A stretch of 64,000 nt of DNA from contig NW_002476169.1 of the NCBI RefSeq assembly GCF_000189635.1, positions 421,618-485,617 of the forward strand. The letters run 5' to 3'. Each line of letters starts with the position of its first letter. Position 1 is the first letter of the stretch. Below are positions 51,612-64,000 of this stretch, one piece after another. The notes below the pieces were generated by a model. The model did not search any database and had not been told where the DNA came from. It was given only the letters and a program-made list of their open reading frames with translations. Source of the DNA: Tetrahymena thermophila SB210 (lineage: Eukaryota; Ciliophora; Oligohymenophorea; Hymenostomatida; Tetrahymenidae). The position numbers and the translations under genes were made by a program.

Positions 51612-54588
51612 CTTTATCAATACATAATAATAGATAATCTTGAAGAAGTAGATAAGAATGTCAAAGATATCAGCTAAAATTTAGCTAAAATGGAGACTGT
51701 TTTAACAGAAATGAGCAATAAAGTAAATTGGTTTTACATTTTTAGATAGATAGATAAATAATTAATTAAATAAATAATAAAAATAACTTAAAAGATTAAA
51801 GATGAATTAAACACTTAACTTTATGTAAATAAAATTAAAATGGACTATTAAGCAAATAAAAAAGTGCAAATGGAAAATGAATTTAAGGTATAGATCATTT
51901 AATATTTATGCAGAATTTATAGCAAATGTAGAATAAAATATAAATTGAGCATTAAAAAATTTTGTAAAAATAGAATTTAAAAACAGTATACCAATAGATT
52001 GAGAAATAATTATCGGTGCTTAGTAATCGTAATCCTATCGAGTAGCAGTTAAGAGAAATTAATCAAGAAAAAGATTAAGTCGTTAGAACTAAATAACTGA
52101 TAGAGCACTTTAAAGCTTTTAATAAGTAAATAATTTTTTTATTGTAAAGCTTAAAGTAGAAAAATATTGTTTTAGAAAAAACTAAGAAGATCACCCTTAA
52201 ATGTACAGATAGGTTATTTATGAGAATAAATTAGAAAATATAGAATTAGCAGCAAAGAATATATTGATATTACAAAAAGTTTGTTCAAATATGAATAATA
52301 CAGGAGAGTACAAACTAGCTATTGATAACATAAGGGATATGTTTTAAAAATTTGAAATAAAAATCGAAAAGAAATTTAAAGAGTTTTATTGGTTGTTTGA
52401 TTCACCTAACATGGCAGTAATTTTTAAATTGAATTAATTAAATAATAATTAAATTGAATATTAAATAGAGATATCTTAAAATTGTTAATCTATATGATAT
52501 GATTGGCAAGGTTGCAGAATTTTATATTGACTAGACTCTAGGAGAACTTAAAGTGTAAATTGTTTGTTTAATTTTTATTTGTAGTTTTAAAAGATATTTT
52601 AAATGCAGTAACCAAGATTATAGTCTGTAAGGACCTGAGAATATAAAAAGAGAGATTAAAAATCATTTAGACTTGCTTCATGTTAGATTTAAAAAAGCTT
52701 TATAGGATGAAAATAAAGAGGATGGAGTGAAGAATTCATTTTGCATTTAGGAAATATTTGGTGGATACAGTAGCGACGTTCTTAAATCATTTATTTGCTA
52801 TAGTTTTGATGATATTGTAATTTAATATCAATTAATGAAAAAATATATATATATATTATTTTTCTTTTAAATTTACAAAATAGATGGGGAAAATCGTTAA
52901 GCAAATTCTTAATAATTTCATAAACAATCCTACCTTATACCTTTAATACTTCTAATTTCTTTATGAAACGATTTAAGCTCAAGTTAATAAAATAGATCAA
53001 ATTGAAAGCACATTGAGTTCTCAAGCTAGTGAATTAGCTAACTCCTTTTTTATATCTTTATTCCAGGAGTTTTAAGAAAGATATTTTGAAATAGAAATAA
53101 ACAACTTAACATGCATTATTACAGATAATTCTAATAAAGTAATCGAGTTGATGTAAAGATCTAAAGATTTTGTAAAAATTAAAAAATTTTCAATTTAATT
53201 TAATTTTCAATTTTTTTGTATTCAGACAAAAGAAAGAGTGAAAGGTGAAATACAAAAATGGTTTGAGCATCTTATATTTGATAACACAGATAAAGATTCA
53301 GTTAGGTTAAGTAGGTTTTAATTTTTTAATTTTGATTTTAAAATTACTTTTAATTTATTAGCAAAATCTGAAATGGCCCATAGACTAACAATAATGAAAG
53401 ACATACTACATCAAGAATATATTGAGATTATATTTACATCTGTTTAAGAATCATTAAATAGAAGTGAAAAGATTTCATTAAAGGAATAAAAGTATAAAAA
53501 AATTTTAATTTTAATAATTATCTAAATTCAAATAAATAAGGATAACAAATAAGTGCCACATACTTGAATTATTTTTATCACATTTCGGAACCAATCTCAT
53601 CTCTACTCTTATTGAATAGTAATTAATTTAAAATTATATTTGGATTAAATAAATAAATAAAAAATAATAATAGCACAATTCACACAGTTCCAAATTTAAA
53701 CAGAAAAACTTTGCTTAATGCAGATTTCTTTGAAGTCATTCCTTAATTAAATATTTTAGTAAATAGAATGGATTTAATCTTCTCACAGTATACGGTAATT
53801 CATAAATATAATATTTGATTATATACATTTTTTTAATTTATAAGAAAAACAGCTTTGAGAACACTGAACTTCGTTAAATAGTAAAAAAGAAGGAGGAAAT
53901 AATTTCGACTTTAGAAATAAATATTTTGAAATCCATATAATGCGCTCTAGCTTCTATTTTTATAAATTGTAATAGAATTTTAAATGATAAATAAAAAAGT
54001 AAAGATTTTATAAAATCTACTGATGCTTTACCCAGTCAAACTACAGCTTGTACAGAATTTATTGCATTTCTACAGGTTTACATTGAATCTATCAACTAAA
54101 GTTAGTCTAATTCAAATAAAACTAGAGTTTTAGAATCTATAGGGCTATAAATAATTTCGTAATTAATTATAAAATTTAATTTCTCAGATAAGATTAATTT
54201 ATGCTTTTATATAAATACAGTATCCTAATAGATCATTTTTCAAAGTACAAAGTTAGTTAACAAGGAGCAATACAATAGTTACAAGTAGATTTAGCTTAAT
54301 ATGAAAAGCTTATTATTCAAAATTTCAACTACTTTGAGGTTCTATAAAAGTTTGAACAATTAAAGATTCTTATAAATATATTCAAGGTTAGATTTTCTGA
54401 AAAATATTTAAAATAAAAAGTTGATAATAAATTTATTAAAATTAAAATAATAGATTGAAAAAAGCAATTTAGATTAGTACATATAAGAAGAATCTCTATT
54501 TAAGTAAATAGATCCTGTAACAATCTAAAAATACAGGGATAACAGATAAGATTCATCTGGATCTTATTTGCATATGTTTATGAAATGA
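51612..54588 (+). CDS. SEC10: Exocyst complex component Sec10 (EXOC5)-like
   Basis: Many short exons with introns of about 25-95 bp. Early coding sequence reads DNLEEVDKNVKDISQNLAKM, then KIKDELNTQLYVNKIKMDY, then NPIEQQLREINQEKDQVVRT followed by IEHFKAFNK. The middle has AAKNILILQKVCSNM and FEIKIEKKFKEFYWLF, then GKIVKQILNNFINNPTLYLQ, FFISLFQEFQERYFEIEINN and, later, LRQIVKKKEEIISTLEINIL. The end has IHFSKYKVSQQGAIQLQVDL and stops at TGA 54586-54588. Order and helical pattern match Sec10, the exocyst subunit that tethers secretory vesicles at the plasma membrane. The start is uncertain: the in-frame region begins after a possible acceptor at 51611, the first in-frame Met is at 51690, and an upstream exon is likely. 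Confidence 0.75.
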
Positions 54589-54896
54589 AAATTAATACTA
54601 GTTATTTTTATTTAGTTAACATCAAAGTATTTTATGAAAATAAATTTTTGTAAGACAGACATAATAAAAATCAATAATTAAAAATTAAATTATAAATTAC
54701 TGTTTTAAAATGATAATTATATTTATCAAATTAGTTAATTTTATTTTATTAATAAATTAAAAATTTTTTAATGTGAAAGAATTAAATTGATTATTTAAAT
54801 GAATTAAATGGGGTATAATTGTTTGATTAGAAGTAATTGCTATAAGAAACGAGTGTATAAAGTTTAAAATAGAAAATAGTAGATACTACTAATTCA
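54589..54896. other. Convergent intergenic region
   Basis: About 300 bp between the 3' ends of the Sec10 and S49-like genes. AT-rich, no feature seen. Confidence 0.6.
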
Positions 54897-55799
54897 TCAG
54901 ATAAATGAATTAGAAAATAATGTGTTGCTTTTTAATAAATTATTAGTAAATGATCCAGTGGGAATAGCATCTAAAATTTTGACTCCGTGATATTATTCAT
55001 GAGCAAGTTCTTCAAAAGTTTTAATACCATCAATAAGACTATTATTATAATTTTTTAATATTTAATTTTGAAAACTAAAATAAAATTATTTATTTGTAAT
55101 AGATACCCTATTTATTTAGCTTGTTCTGCTTCAATCATACCTTTTTCCAAAAGTTCTTTATTCACTTATTCATTAGATAATTTAAGATCATGGAACTTCT
55201 AAGCTCTTGTTTAGATAACAGAACTCTTTAAATCATATTCGCTTTCAAGTAAATAATTCTTCATCCTAAACAATAAATATTAGATAGAATTAATTATTTA
55301 TTTTTTTAGAAAGCTTTATTTGTTTAATAAACTGTATAGAATTCAAATTAATTCTTTAAAAGATATTTTTCTTTGAATTTTTTCTAGCATTTATTTTAAT
55401 AAAGTAGATTGATTTATTATTGCTTGGTTATTAGCGTTAATAATTGTTTATTATAAATTACCATTAGGCATCTTCTTATTTTAAATCTTAGAATGGGTTG
55501 AGTTTAACCTTCTTTTCACCAGCATGTACAAATTCTGCCTTCACATTATAATTTTCCAATAATCCTTTATAACCAAATCCTTAGTAGCTATAGCCAAAAT
55601 CTCCTAAGAGTGAATACTTACCTTAAAAATACAAATAATTATTTTAAATACTTGCTAAAAACTCTAATAAAAGCAATTAATATTGTTTTTAAGTATTATA
55701 TTTACCAGCAAAAACTTTATTTCCTGAACTTAATATAAGATTAGCACTATTTAAAACCATATCTTCAGCGAAAGTGTAAACTGGAGCACTTTTGATCAT
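54897..55799 (-). CDS. S49 (SppA/SohB)-like peptidase domain, apparently N-terminally short
   Basis: Exon 1 is 55799-55706; later exons lie near 55625-55465, 55270-55090 and 55020-54897. The predicted start MIKSAPVYTFAEDMVLNSAN corresponds to the PVYTFAED...ASGGY block of S49 peptidases. The Ser of that block (NSAN) is kept, but the two Gly after it are not. Next come GNKVFAGKYSLLGDFGYSYQ, GLLENYNVKAEFVHAGE, LNPFQDL, VIQTRAQKF and EAEQAKQIGLIDGIKTFEEL, all in S49 order. About 60 residues that normally precede the Ser block, and any TM segment, are missing. Either an upstream exon was not found or this is a truncated relative or decaying copy. Family role: cleavage of membrane-embedded peptides. 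Confidence 0.7.
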
Positions 55800-57790
55800 A
55801 ATTTATTTTGTATTAATACATGATTATTTTGCGCAGCAAATTTATATATCTAAAAAAATACCTAGTTTTTTATGAGAAATATTTCAATGCAGTACAGATA
55901 TTCTTTGCTTGGATAAGTGAACCTAGTTTCAATAAAAAAAAATGTGAATAAAACTAATTGAAAACTTTTATCTTAATTTTTAGGTGGACTTTATAATAAA
56001 TGTATATTTTACCACCATGAGAATTAATAGAAACGGCGATAAGTTAGATATCATAAAGTTGTTTATTCTTAAAAGACTAATGTAACTTAATTGCTCTATT
56101 TATTTATTATTTAAATTTTAAAATATAATTTTATAAGCATGATATTTGTATTTATTTTTATTTAATGTAGGATAGGAATTATTTGAATAGCAACCTCTAT
56201 TATTAGCATTAGAGATCTCAATTTAACTCAAATTAAGAAATAAAACATATTTTTGAGAGTTAAATAATCATTTTAGGCTTTTATTGAAATAATTCCTATT
56301 AATATTGCTTCTATAATGAATTATAAATTATTTAATCACAGTGCTTAGTCGATCAAACCGTAAAGCTTAACATGCAAAATTCTTTCCCTGAGATGGCCAA
56401 ACATTTTTTTATTAAGTAATCTATTCCTTTTTTATTTTTACTAAATATTCTTATTTAATTAAATTTTGATTTTATTTGTTTAATGATTTTTTCTAACTCA
56501 TTCTAAAAGATAAATAAATAGATAGATATTTACTTACTAATATCATAAAAAATGAGTATCAAAGATACAATCTTCTAAAAACTATCAGTCACAAAAATAA
56601 TTAATTACTTTCAATAAATTTTTTATAAAATATCTTTTTTTATCATCAATAAAAATCTAAAACTTAAAATCAAATTTTTGCAACTTTAAAATATATTATT
56701 TATTTATTTATCATTTTAAAATTAATAGAATAAAATAAATTGCTTGATAAAGTTAAAGCTATGCACTAAATTTAAGATTTTACAGGATATTAAGAATTAA
56801 TTATTTAACAAAAGTAATTTACTCTAAAAATATTTTAATTATAATATCAAGACTTGTCAAAAATATTTGATCCCTTTTATTCTCAATATAATATTACTCT
56901 ATTCAATACATGTATTTATACATTAAGAAATATTTCTTAAAATTGAACGCATAAATTTAACTAAAAGATCAAAAAATAAAAAAGAACTCAATTAAATGTA
57001 GTTTATAAATGTATTTAAGCAGTAAACAATCTTCACATTATAAAAAATTTGTTAGTGAAAATTTTAACAATTATTTATAATTGAAATGGCTTTAAAAAGA
57101 ATTATTTATTTAATAAATAAATAAATTAACAGAGTAAAGAAATTTATATATACATTTCTATACTCTATTATGTAACAATATTTATCAGGATATTAAGACA
57201 GTTATTTTAAGTAAAAACTAATTTGCACTAAAAATATTTACACCATAAAAACAAGAGTTTCAAAAAAATATTTGATTAACAAAAAAAACACTTCGCCAAA
57301 ATACTATAAATAATTTATTTAAACAGTAAAAATTCATTATAACTCAAAATAAATTTTTAGTGAAAATTGTTACAACTATTTAAAATTTAAAGAGTAAAAT
57401 ATTTTTAGAAAAAAAAACTTTACTTATTACTTAACAAATTAATTTTTTTAAATTTATTTATCAAAAATGTTAAGAATTAAAATAATTAAATATTTAATGT
57501 AAAGTTAAATTACTCAAATTATTTTTAAAAAGAAATGCTGGCTCTTTAATTATGGTGAGAATATAAGAAAAGTATTTATAACAAGGGTTGGTTTTAAAAA
57601 TTTTTATAAGCTATAAAAAGTAATGAACGATAATAACACATACATATAAAAGTCAACTTAACTTTTATTAATTTGTTAGATAATTTGAGATTTATAAGCA
57701 TAATTAATTAATTAATATATTTATTTTTTTATAAGATTATAATTAGTTAATTATTGATTGAACATAGTTTGAAAATTTATATCAACTAAA
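55800..57790. other. Divergent intergenic region with an old duplication
   Basis: 2.0 kb upstream of the S49-like gene and the WD40 gene. It contains the duplication 56783-57087 / 57186-57386 and otherwise A/T runs. I looked for a missing first exon of the S49-like gene and found no convincing one. Confidence 0.5.
56783..57386. repeat. Diverged direct duplication (56783-57087 / 57186-57386)
   Basis: Both copies begin CAGGATATTAAG, continue with TAATTT-CTAAAAATATTT, share AAAAATATTTGAT, then TATTTAA(G/A)CAGTAAA, and end TTAGTGAAAATT(T/G)T(A)ACAA(T)TATTTA. Copy 2 is about 100 bp shorter. The copies are about 400 bp apart. Intergenic, origin unknown. Confidence 0.7.
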
Positions 57791-60700
57791 ATGAATCGAC
57801 AAAAATTAGATTCTCAAAATAATTAAAATACCTAAGATAAAAACTAATTAGATGAAAAAGAATAATTAGGAGGCGATTTTGATGAATCTTTAACATAAAA
57901 AGTAGTTGAGTAATTATTGAAACAAAAAGATAAATAATCTAATGCTCCTTTAATTGAAAAAATTTCAATTAATTACATCATGAATACAATCGAAAAGGAG
58001 CATTTTTCTAAATTGGAAAGTGCGTTTTTTAACTATGGCAAGAAAGGAGTGGGCATTTTAGAATTTATAAAAATATTTTTAGAATTGAATCGATTCAAAA
58101 CAGAAGAAAATATATATTATTTAATGGCTTTGGTAGATCTCTATCAATAAATTCAATAAAATATGAAGGAAGAAAGGAGTATACAGTTTTCTGATTTTAC
58201 TGATTTTTACTATGAAGTAACATAATTATCATAAAACAAATAAATATGATTGATTTTTTAATAGTTCTTTCAGGAAAAGTAGTAAATTAGTGAATATAAA
58301 GTCCAAACATACTTAATGCCTCCTTAAAAAATAATTGATAGCAACTTCTAAAATCAAAGAGAAATAGATATAGTAATTTTATGATAACTTTTTATCTACT
58401 AAAAGATTCATGTTTAATACTCTAAATTATTAGGATCCACCAGTCATAGTAGGATAGAATGAATAAGATTTCTTGAGGCTTAATATAGAAACATTAAGGT
58501 TCGATAGCTTAAAACATAGGAGTGATAACAATATAAAGTATTAAAAACTTTTTAAATCATTTATTTTTGCTAAAGAACTTATAAAATAGAATTTTGTTTT
58601 TATTTAATTTAAAAATGAAATTTGTTTATTTTTATTAATAGAGGATACTATGCTGAAGATTTAGATTAAATGATCACTTTAGATTCTCTTAGTGGTCTTC
58701 TTAATATGTACAATACAAATGCATAAATTACACATCAACTAAAGCCAGCAAATTATTCAGTAGAACTCACTACAGTTATAGTTTCATTTGCTTATTCTAA
58801 TTCAGAACAAAGAGTAAAAGCTAAATAAATAAAGATTATATTTTATTTGAAATTTATTTCATTTCCAAATTACGAAAAAAAAAATAATTTAATATAGATT
58901 GGAGCATCTTTAAAAGACTGCACCTTAGTTTTTTGGGAAAAAGGAGATAATTTCAAGTTTTAGAAATAATTTTCAACTGTACCTTATATTGAAGATTATT
59001 CTACTGATATATGGCATTTAGAGCAGTCAAAAATGTGGATAACAACAAATAGATTAAATTAAATTTATATATGGAATCTGATAGATGAGAAGCTGTCAGA
59101 AACAATCCAAACTAATACGTTTATTAAAGGAAACATAGTATAGGTTATGGAAATAACGCATGTAAAGTTAATCGCAATAGCTTCAGCTGATAAATAGATT
59201 ACATTTTGGAATTTTTATAATAAATAAATGATGCTCTGCTTACCTGTTAAAGATTCAGGTATTCATAATTTATCATATTCATATCACCATCAAATGATTA
59301 TTACTGCTGGCTATGAATAAATTATATACTTATACAGCATAGATCCTGTTAACATCGAATATAAGTAATTTGTTAGATATTTCACTTTAAAAGCAGGCTA
59401 TTTATTTATGTTTCTAATTATTAATTAAAAGGTAGGAAGGTAGATTAATAGGACATGGTAGCATGGTAACAGCCCTATAATAGATTAAGAATACAGAAAT
59501 GATAGTTAGTGCAGATGATTAAGGTGTGCTAAAAATATGGGATATTAGATCTTTTGGATGCTTATAGACTATTTAATTATTCATAAAATCAACTATTAAT
59601 TAAATATAATACATGCCATAAAAATAAGTGCTATGTTTATTGTCATCAAGAGTTGGTTTTATCAACTTTGATATCAAAAGTAATTTAGAAGGTAAAAAAA
59701 CTATTGAAAAGACAAGCCAAGAATGGCCAATAAATGTACAAATAATTCTCTTAAAATTCTGTTGAAATTAATTTATAATTTTTACTTTTAAAAGGTTGAT
59801 TTTGATATGAAAAACTAATAAATAGTAGTTTGTACTTCTAAAGATGTTAGGACTTATGATGGCATGACAGGTAGAATGAAAAAATTAATTAAAGGTATTT
59901 CAAGAGAGTAGACGGAGATCACTAACTTCTGTTTTGTTAATTAATCAAATCATTTCATCATAACTGATGACAAAGGAAGTAGCCATTTATTTGAATACCC
60001 AAATACTTAAAATAAAATAGTAATAAAAATTTTAATTTCATGATTAATTAAACTTATTTAAAATTGATAATTAATAGAAACTTCATAGCCACTAAAGCGA
60101 TATTACATAAATGAGAATAGATTTTAAGAATAAATTAATTATAACAGTTGCTAAGGATTCTTAAATTATTATCTAAAAGATTAATAAAACAGGATAAAAT
60201 GAGCTTAAGAGAGTATTTAAAAATGCTCACTATGGTAAAGGAATAAATTTACTTGAATTCTCATATTATCATAATATGATATTTACAGGAAGTGATTCTA
60301 ATGAGATATTCATTTATGACTATGAATATCTAAAGTGTATTGGCACCGTTATTTTACCAAATAACTAAACTCCCACTTAGATACATCTAATAAATGGCTT
60401 TTCCATATTATCTGTTTCTACAACGGACTCTTTCATATACTTAATACACATTTAATCTAACGAAAACTATAATTTAAAGTTCAAGTTACTTTAAATTATA
60501 GATTTATAGTATCCACAAAGAAATACTTGTGAGTATCTATCTTAGTATTTTAACTCAAATTTAATATCAAATATTCGAACACCATCAGAAAATTAAAATC
60601 ACAATTAATCACAACTAACCCTATCCTATAAGCTGTCATCTAATAAATTAAGCTAAAGTATTTCTAAATCTCCAACAATGATTAATTATTAACATATTGA

Positions 60701-63572
60701 TATTTCAAAAAGTAACTCAAGCATAGTCAAATAGTAATTTATTAAAACTAAAAAAAAATATATTTAAAATATTTGTTCATTAGAAATCAGAAAAATTAGT
60801 AAGATATTCAAGACCAGACATCTTATCCGATTAAACTAATAACAAATAATTCTAAAGAAAATAAACTATGTTTATATGTGGGACTAAATATTGTAAATAA
60901 ATAATACGCAATATTTTATTAAACCAACATATTTTTAATAAATTAAAAATAAAATTTAGGGATAGATAGATCTATACGATATATCTTAAGTAATAGAAAA
61001 GAATAATATTACAATTAAACCATCTTATGAAAATAGCAAAAAAAACTTTAACCCTTTTAGAAATATTACTGAAGAGTTTAAAGTTTTTTCTGAAAAAGCA
61101 GAATAAAATAGATTTTCTATGTAGAATACTCTAACATAGAAAGATAAATAATGGCAAGATATACTTGACTCAACTAGTAATTAGACAGTAAAAATTAAAT
61201 CTTAGCATGTCCATAAAGTATCTCTTAACTCTATGAAAATTATATCTTTAAATAGATAAAAGTATTTTTTAATTTATTTTCATTTTTAGTTTTATTTAAT
61301 CAATTATAAATTCAAAATAAAAGCTATATTGTCACTTGCTCTAATGATGGCTACTTTAAAATATTTGATTTAAATTTAAACGAATAAACAAACACAAATG
61401 TCAATCATCCTTTACCAATGAATTGGAATTTGAAATTGAGTATTTTATCAGAGCAATAAAGAAGAGTAAATTATTTTTATCAATTTAAATATTTTAGGCT
61501 CTAGTTTAAGAGTTATCTGTAAATATCATAAAATATCTAATTCTTTAATTAAAATTAATATAATAACTTTAAACTCTAAAATAAACTTAAAATATGGAGA
61601 ATTAATTATAAAAAATTATTTATTTATTATTTAGTTTTTCTTTACTGTAAAAATATTGGAACTTATGTGCAAAAAATTTGATTCTGATAAGGTATTCTCT
61701 AGATTAAATAGTACTAAACAGTATTTATAGCAAGTTCTCTAAACATCTATCCAAACTATCCAAAATTAGGAAAGTATAATGCTAACATAACCTCCTATTA
61801 ACTTAAATCCTAAAAGCAAATAAGCAAGTAGAAAAAATTCATAGTCAATGGATTTAAATATTTTAATCAATGAAGAAAATACAAAATAATTTTCAAAAGT
61901 TATGACTATGAAAAATTTTTATACTCCAAAAGATATGTAATTTAACAAAATAAAGGATCAGATATAGACTTAAATTAGAGGGCCATCTTTAAAAGAAATG
62001 GAAGTGATTAAGGTTAATACATATATAAAATTTTTTTAAAACAAATTAATTTTGTTTTATATATAAATAAAGAGAATAAAGGAACTAAAAAATAAAGGTG
62101 AGGAAATGGAATAGCAACTATAAGATAAAGATGAAAATAATGATATGGAAGTTGAGAAAAAAATGAGAGAGTAAGAAGATAGAGAAAATGTTGTCTTTTT
62201 GTTGCCTTAATACAGATAAAAGTTGCTTAAAAAAAGTGATGAATTTTAGGATGCATCTGAGTTCCAAAAAAAATTAGAGATAAAATAATAGTAAAATATT
62301 TTTAATTTCTATCAATTCAAATTCTTATATTATTTAAATAGCTACTTAGATAAATAGAGACAGTAGTAAATGAATTAAATAAATAAGTTGTAGCATGGTA
62401 AAACATCAAATGAAGAATAAACAACTCAAATAACTTAGAATTTGTAAATGAACCGTTAAAAATCTTCTTTAAAAGATATAAGCACAAATTTAGATGTTAG
62501 GAATACATCATAAACCATAATTTAAAATAACATTAATATTAACTAAAGCCAAAATGAATCATTTAACAATATGAGCACAACAAATAATTTGAATTCTACT
62601 AAAATGCAAAATATTTAAAATAGTTATTATCATTAAAGTGTTAAAAAACCAATTTAATTTAAAAATTTTAGTTCTCAGATTTAATTATTATCTCTTCCTT
62701 CTATAAATCAATCAAATTTGGCTAATTAAACTTAGACAAATCAAAAGCAAATTTAAACAAATTAGCAATTAAATTAAAGTGTTTATCCATCAAATTAAAG
62801 CACACAAGCTTTTGGGCTGTCAAATTACCCCTCATAGTAAATGTTATTCTCAAACAATTTTTAAAAGTAATAACCTAATTAGTCTATTCTGTAGAGCTAA
62901 AGTAAAATAGCTACCTAGTAAGATATTAATAAAAGAGGTAGCACTAACTCTTCTCCTAGAGTTTAATCTGATTTCTTTAACTATGCTCAATAAAAAAATC
63001 TATATTAGGAAGGTTCAAGCAGATATTAAAATTAATTGAACGAATTATCCTAAATTTTAACAAATAAAAATTCAATTACTGGTGATATTTCTCTATCTTT
63101 AAGAGATGAAAATTGCCTTTAATAAACAACTCAAATAAATTAAATGTAAGCTTGTAAAATTAATTCTCAAAAAAATAAAGTTTAATTGCTGAAGAGAATG
63201 GAAGAAAGAAATAAGCTAAATGATATAATAAAGAACTTAAACTAGAAATTAGTTAATTCAAAACATTACTCTCAAAATAAAGTAAAATCTTAAAACATCT
63301 TGCCTTAAACTACTAATAACTAACAAAGTATTAAAAATACTAACTAAGCTAGTTAATAAAAAATAGAATTTTTATCTTTTTTTTAGTTACCATCCCCAAA
63401 TAATAGCGAAATCGCCACATAAAAAAATATAGAATCATATAAAATCAATAATAACTTCAACACTAACACGAATAGGTAAAATATAACTAAATCAATTAGA
63501 GCTAGACAATTATAATCCTTAAGTTACAATCCCTCCCAAGTTGCTTCTATTAATAATTTATCTCAAATATGA
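57791..63572 (+). CDS. Large WD40-repeat protein with degenerate EF-hand N-terminus and long Gln/Asn-rich tail, next to the telomere
   Basis: Starts at ATG 57791; stop TGA at 63570-63572; many introns. The N-terminal 170 residues contain an EF-hand-like pair (SAFFNYGKKGVGILEFIKIF) whose calcium loop lacks the usual Asp residues. WD40 units follow, for example IWHLEQSKMWITTNRLNQIY with IWNLIDEKL, IAIASADKQITFWNFYNKQM, MIITAGYEQIIYLYSIDPV and EMIVSADDQGVLKIWDIRS. A second propeller-like half spans about 59.8-61.5 kb. The last 1.6 kb encodes a disordered Gln/Asn/Ser tail with a coiled-coil segment (EVEKKMREQEDRENVVFLLP). The EF-hand plus WD40 layout recalls WDR49/WDR64-like proteins of cilia, an inference. 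Exon borders in the middle were not all resolved. Confidence 0.8.
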
Positions 63573-63976
63573 AAAAATTTTTAAAAAAAGTCTATGCAAA
63601 ATATACTTAATTACTTTTATTATTACTTATGTTTATTAAATGTTTTATATTAGTTTTTTAAAATAAAACCAATTTAATATTTTAACTAAACCAAAAAAAT
63701 ATTTTTACTTTGATTTTTATTTTTCAATATTAAAGCAGATGAAAACTAAGTAAATAAAAATGTTAATTAATACATTTTGTCTTATTTTTATTTAACTATG
63801 GATAAACTTAAAGAGAATCAGAAATCAACCTTTTTAATAATTTTTTGAAATTTTAATGAAGTCTATCTTAATGTATTAACAGTCAGAAATAAAAGTTTTA
63901 AATACTTTTAATAAATATTTCTGATATTTTAAGAATTTGTTTTAGAGATATTCTCTTAATTTTTAAAATTAGAAAG
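63573..63976. other. Subtelomeric spacer
   Basis: 404 bp between the WD40 stop codon and the telomere. AT-rich, without telomere-like degenerate repeats. It must hold the 3' UTR of the WD40 gene. Confidence 0.7.
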
Positions 63977-64000
63977 TTGGGGTTGGGGTTGGGGTTGGGG
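63977..64000 (+). repeat. Telomere, (TTGGGG)4
   Basis: Four perfect TTGGGG units end the window, with the G-rich strand running 5' to 3' toward the end. This is the Tetrahymena-type macronuclear telomere. The switch from unique AT-rich DNA (AGAAAG) to repeat is abrupt, as expected where telomerase added repeats at a chromosome breakage site. Confidence 0.97.

Noticed and set aside
63573-63976. Possible chromosome breakage sequence or subtelomeric repeat
   Set aside because: No degenerate telomere repeat or recognisable breakage motif is present; such motifs are removed from macronuclear ends.

Overview
The window is AT-rich (roughly four fifths A+T) protist DNA from a ciliate macronuclear chromosome, most likely Tetrahymena or a close relative. 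Three things show this. Every recognisable gene reads through many in-frame TAA and TAG codons as glutamine and stops only at TGA. Introns are short, AT-rich and GT...AG. The last 24 bases are four exact TTGGGG repeats, the Tetrahymena-type telomere, so the right end of the window is a chromosome end. Predictions made with the standard code miss almost every gene here. All reading frames below use TGA as the only stop.

Layout, left to right. A partial TMEM63/OSCA-like channel gene (minus) runs off the left edge. A TPR protein gene (minus) follows. Then comes a tandem array of four single-exon paralogues (plus, 7332-15324) with a conserved, possibly PAS-like C-terminal half, capped by an HMG-box gene on the opposite strand. 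Next are a second TPR gene, a Gln/Asn-rich protein with a prenylation-type C-terminus, a small possible tail-anchored protein, and a large AGC kinase of the IREH1/RIM15/MAST type. Two minus-strand genes follow: a tandem CCCH zinc-finger protein and mitochondrial HslV. After 3.4 kb of mostly gene-poor DNA come a calcium-dependent protein kinase (plus) and, convergent with it, a predicted N-myristoylated protein with a 40-residue repeat. After another 3.1 kb gap come glycogen phosphorylase, a four-TM protein, an exocyst Sec10 gene, a short S49-peptidase-like gene (minus), and a long WD40 gene whose stop lies only about 400 bp from the telomere.

Functional themes, partly inferred: signalling (CDPK, AGC kinase, a phosphorylase with basophilic phosphosite-like motifs), membrane attachment (two MG..C N-termini, one CCSIF C-terminus, one Cys5 cluster), gene regulation (HMG box, CCCH fingers, perhaps the four paralogues) and proteostasis (HslV, S49). 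Intergenic DNA is very AT-rich. It contains at least three old, diverged direct duplications (about 42.4-42.7, 50.5-51.4 and 56.8-57.4 kb), a perfect 8-bp hairpin and a few microsatellites. I recognised no tRNA, rRNA, CRISPR or intact transposon. Exon coordinates were worked out by hand; where given, exon lengths sum to a multiple of three.
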